Source: an uncultured Porphyromonadaceae bacterium (GTDB lineage: Bacteria > Bacteroidota > Bacteroidia > Bacteroidales > Muribaculaceae). From it: 15,343 nt of DNA. Position numbers and translations under genes: made by a program. Shown here one piece after another: positions 13,733-15,343 of the stretch. The stretch is from positions 1-15,343 of the forward strand of contig URZG01000023.1 of assembly GCA_900552325.1 (NCBI GenBank), given 5' to 3'. Numbering within the stretch: the first letter of the stretch is position 1; every line of letters begins with the position of its first letter. The notes beneath the pieces were generated by a model. It was not told the DNA's origin, did not search any database, and worked only from the letters and a program-made list of their open reading frames with translations.

Positions 13733-13776
13733 GGGTGCGTTTCCGCGTTATAACGGTAATGCACCCCGATTTTTTT
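13732..13776 (+). terminator. Intrinsic terminator of the DJ-1/PfpI gene
   Basis: Stem GGGGTGC (13732-13738) pairs with GCACCCC (13761-13767), with further inner pairing (CCG with CGG), followed by a run of seven T (13770-13776). It lies about 35 bases after the stop. Confidence 0.8.
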
Positions 13777-13801
13777 GGATTTCAAAACCAATCATCATAA
13801 C

Positions 13802-15343
13802 ATGAAGAAATTTCTTGCCGCAGCAATGGCTGCCGCCCTGTCTCTCCCGGCATGGGCCTGCACAAGCCTCATCGCCGCTAAAGGCGCTACCGCCGACAAC
13901 TCGGTGATGATTACCTACGCCGCAGACTCACACAACCTCTACGGCGAGCTTTATACCCTCCCCGGCGGAACTCATGCCCCCGGCGAGATGCGTCAGATTA
14001 TCGAATGGGACACCAACAAACCCCTCGGTGAAATTCCCCAGGCTCCCGTAACCTACTCGCGCGTCGGCAACATGAACGAGCACGGCGTGGCTATCACTGA
14101 ATCCACATGGGGCGGACGCGAGGAACTCGCCGGCTCCGGACTCATCGACTACGGCTCGCTGATATACCTCGGGCTCGAACGCGCCAAAACCGCCCGCGAG
14201 GCCCTCAAGATCATGACCGATCTCGTCAACGAATACGGCTACGCCTCCTCAGGCGAATCCTTCTCCATCGCCGACCCCGACGAAGCATGGATCCTCGAAC
14301 TCATCGGAAAAGGGAAAGAAGACAAAGGCGCCGTTTGGGTGGCCCGACGCATCCCCGACGGATACATCTCCGGACACGCCAACCATCCCCGAATCCACAA
14401 ATTCCCCCTCAAGGACAAAACCAAGGAAACTCTCTACTCCCCCGACGTAATAAAGTTCGCCCGGCAGAAAGGATACTTCAACGGTAAGGACGAGGACTTC
14501 GACTTCTCACGCGCATACGCCGTGACCGACTTCGGCGCACTCCGCGGTTGCGACGCACGCGTCTGGGCCTACTTCAACAAATACGCCCCCGGCATGGACC
14601 GGTACCTCCCCTGGATCGACCGTGCCGAAGGCGAACCAATGCCCCTCTGGGTCAAGCCCTCCAAGCCCCTCTCCGACAAGGACCTCAAGGCCATGATGCG
14701 CGACCATTACGAAGGTACCCCCTACGACATGACTACCGACATCGGCGCCGGCCCCTACGCCGTGCCCTACCGCTGGCGACCCATGACCTTCACCGTCGAC
14801 TCCGTGGAATACACCCATGAACGCGCCATCGCCACACAGCAGACCGGATTCTCCCTCGTGGCACAGCTCCGCTCCGACCTTCCACGCTCAATGCGCGGAC
14901 TCCTCTGGTTCGGCACCGACGACGCCAACACATGCGTCTACCTCCCCGTATTCTGCTCCGTCACACAGGCGCCCCCTCAGCTCGCTAAAGGCAACGTCAA
15001 CACCTTCTCATGGGATTCCAACTTCTGGGTCAACAACGTCGTGGCAAACCAGGCCTACAACCGCTACTCACAGATGATTCCCGACATACGCCGCGTGCAG
15101 ACAGCCCTCGAGGACTCCATCGCAACCGACGTACGCGTAGCCATCGAGCAGATACCCGAGTTCGACGACGAAATTCAGGCACAGCTCACACAGGACCTCA
15201 TCGACGTATGGGCACAGAAAGCCACCGACTCATACCGCCGCCTTGCCGAATACCTCTTCGTCAAATTCATGGACGGCAACATCAAGAAAACCGATGCCGA
15301 CGGCAACCCTGAGTTAAAGGTTGCAGGCTGGGTTGAAAATATC
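13802..15343 (+). CDS. C69-family dipeptidase, 3' end outside the window
   Basis: 514 codons are visible, open at the right edge. It is a secreted Ntn-hydrolase peptidase of the PepD/C69 type, which cleaves dipeptides. The signal peptide MKKFLAAAMAAALSLPAWA ends in an AxA site directly before Cys20. In this family the nucleophile is the N-terminal Cys freed by processing, and CTSLIAAKGATADNSVM followed by TYAADSHN is the conserved start of the mature enzyme. Other family landmarks include MNEHGVAITESTWGG, SGLIDYGSLIYLGLERAKTA and the EGTPYDMTTDIGAGPY segment near residue 300. Signal peptidase II might instead lipidate this Cys, but the -3 residue is Ala rather than the usual Leu, and lipidation would block the nucleophile, so cleavage by signal peptidase I fits better. 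The start is fixed by the signal peptide. The gene follows the DJ-1 terminator and is probably a separate unit. Confidence 0.92.
   Translation, partial: MKKFLAAAMAAALSLPAWACTSLIAAKGATADNSVMITYAADSHNLYGELYTLPGGTHAPGEMRQIIEWDTNKPLGEIPQAPVTYSRVGNMNEHGVAITESTWGGREELAGSGLIDYGSLIYLGLERAKTAREALKIMTDLVNEYGYASSGESFSIADPDEAWILELIGKGKEDKGAVWVARRIPDGYISGHANHPRIHKFPLKDKTKETLYSPDVIKFARQKGYFNGKDEDFDFSRAYAVTDFGALRGCDARVWAYFNKYAPGMDRYLPWIDRAEGEPMPLWVKPSKPLSDKDLKAMMRDHYEGTPYDMTTDIGAGPYAVPYRWRPMTFTVDSVEYTHERAIATQQTGFSLVAQLRSDLPRSMRGLLWFGTDDANTCVYLPVFCSVTQAPPQLAKGNVNTFSWDSNFWVNNVVANQAYNRYSQMIPDIRRVQTALEDSIATDVRVAIEQIPEFDDEIQAQLTQDLIDVWAQKATDSYRRLAEYLFVKFMDGNIKKTDADGNPELKVAGWVENI

Noticed and set aside
1..15343. 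Defence system, CRISPR array, prophage, integron or IS element
   Set aside because: No cas, restriction, toxin-antitoxin, integrase or transposase motif is seen in any convincing frame, and there are no regularly spaced direct repeats.

Overview
The window looks like a GC-rich chromosomal segment from a gut Bacteroidales, most likely Muribaculaceae-like. Several genes are preceded by the Bacteroidota promoter pattern (a -7 element TAnnTTTG with a TTTG-like -33 box 19-20 bases upstream), Shine-Dalgarno sites are absent, there is a very large adhesin-like protein with a C-terminal sorting domain of type IX secretion (T9SS) type, and there are typical Bacteroidales lipoproteins. The family assignment is inference from protein style, not from a search.

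Left end (1-2017, minus strand): mnmE begins normally at 2017 but loses its identity near 975, where the reading frame of a family-51 glycosyltransferase (GT51) fragment begins. That fragment changes again near 675 into an Ig-like surface-protein fragment that runs off the window. Both foreign pieces resemble Firmicutes proteins. This is best read as an assembly chimera at a contig end; a real rearrangement is the alternative.

2033-4659 (minus): an OmpA-like/TPR outer-membrane lipoprotein with its own promoter and an intrinsic terminator, then a membrane-anchored DRGH nuclease, then mnmE 15 bases downstream. 4660-5606 holds no protein gene. It contains a plus-strand promoter and terminator that bound a roughly 170-base, ATG-free candidate small RNA with a 21-base palindrome; a GTAG-hairpin (REP-like) element; one copy of a 27-base dispersed repeat; a tRNA-Ala(GGC) with a near-perfect promoter and terminator; and the adhesin terminator.

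5607-12883 (minus): a 1536-residue secreted multi-domain protein (propeller-like region, fibronectin-type repeats, three MAM/choice-of-anchor-J-like modules, a CARDB-like module, T9SS-like C-terminus), GDP-L-fucose synthase, a YegS-type lipid kinase and a His/Lys-rich small lipoprotein. These look like separate transcription units rather than one pathway operon. 13126-15343 (plus): a DJ-1/PfpI protein with a terminator, then a C69-family dipeptidase open at the right edge.

The most unusual signals are non-coding. Two REP-like hairpins, 6.3 kb apart, have the same GTAG flank, the same 8-bp stem / 4-base loop layout and the same 3' flank, but different, fully compensated stems. A perfect 27-base repeat occurs three times, once in frame inside the adhesin gene. 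No defence system, CRISPR array, integrase or IS element was seen.
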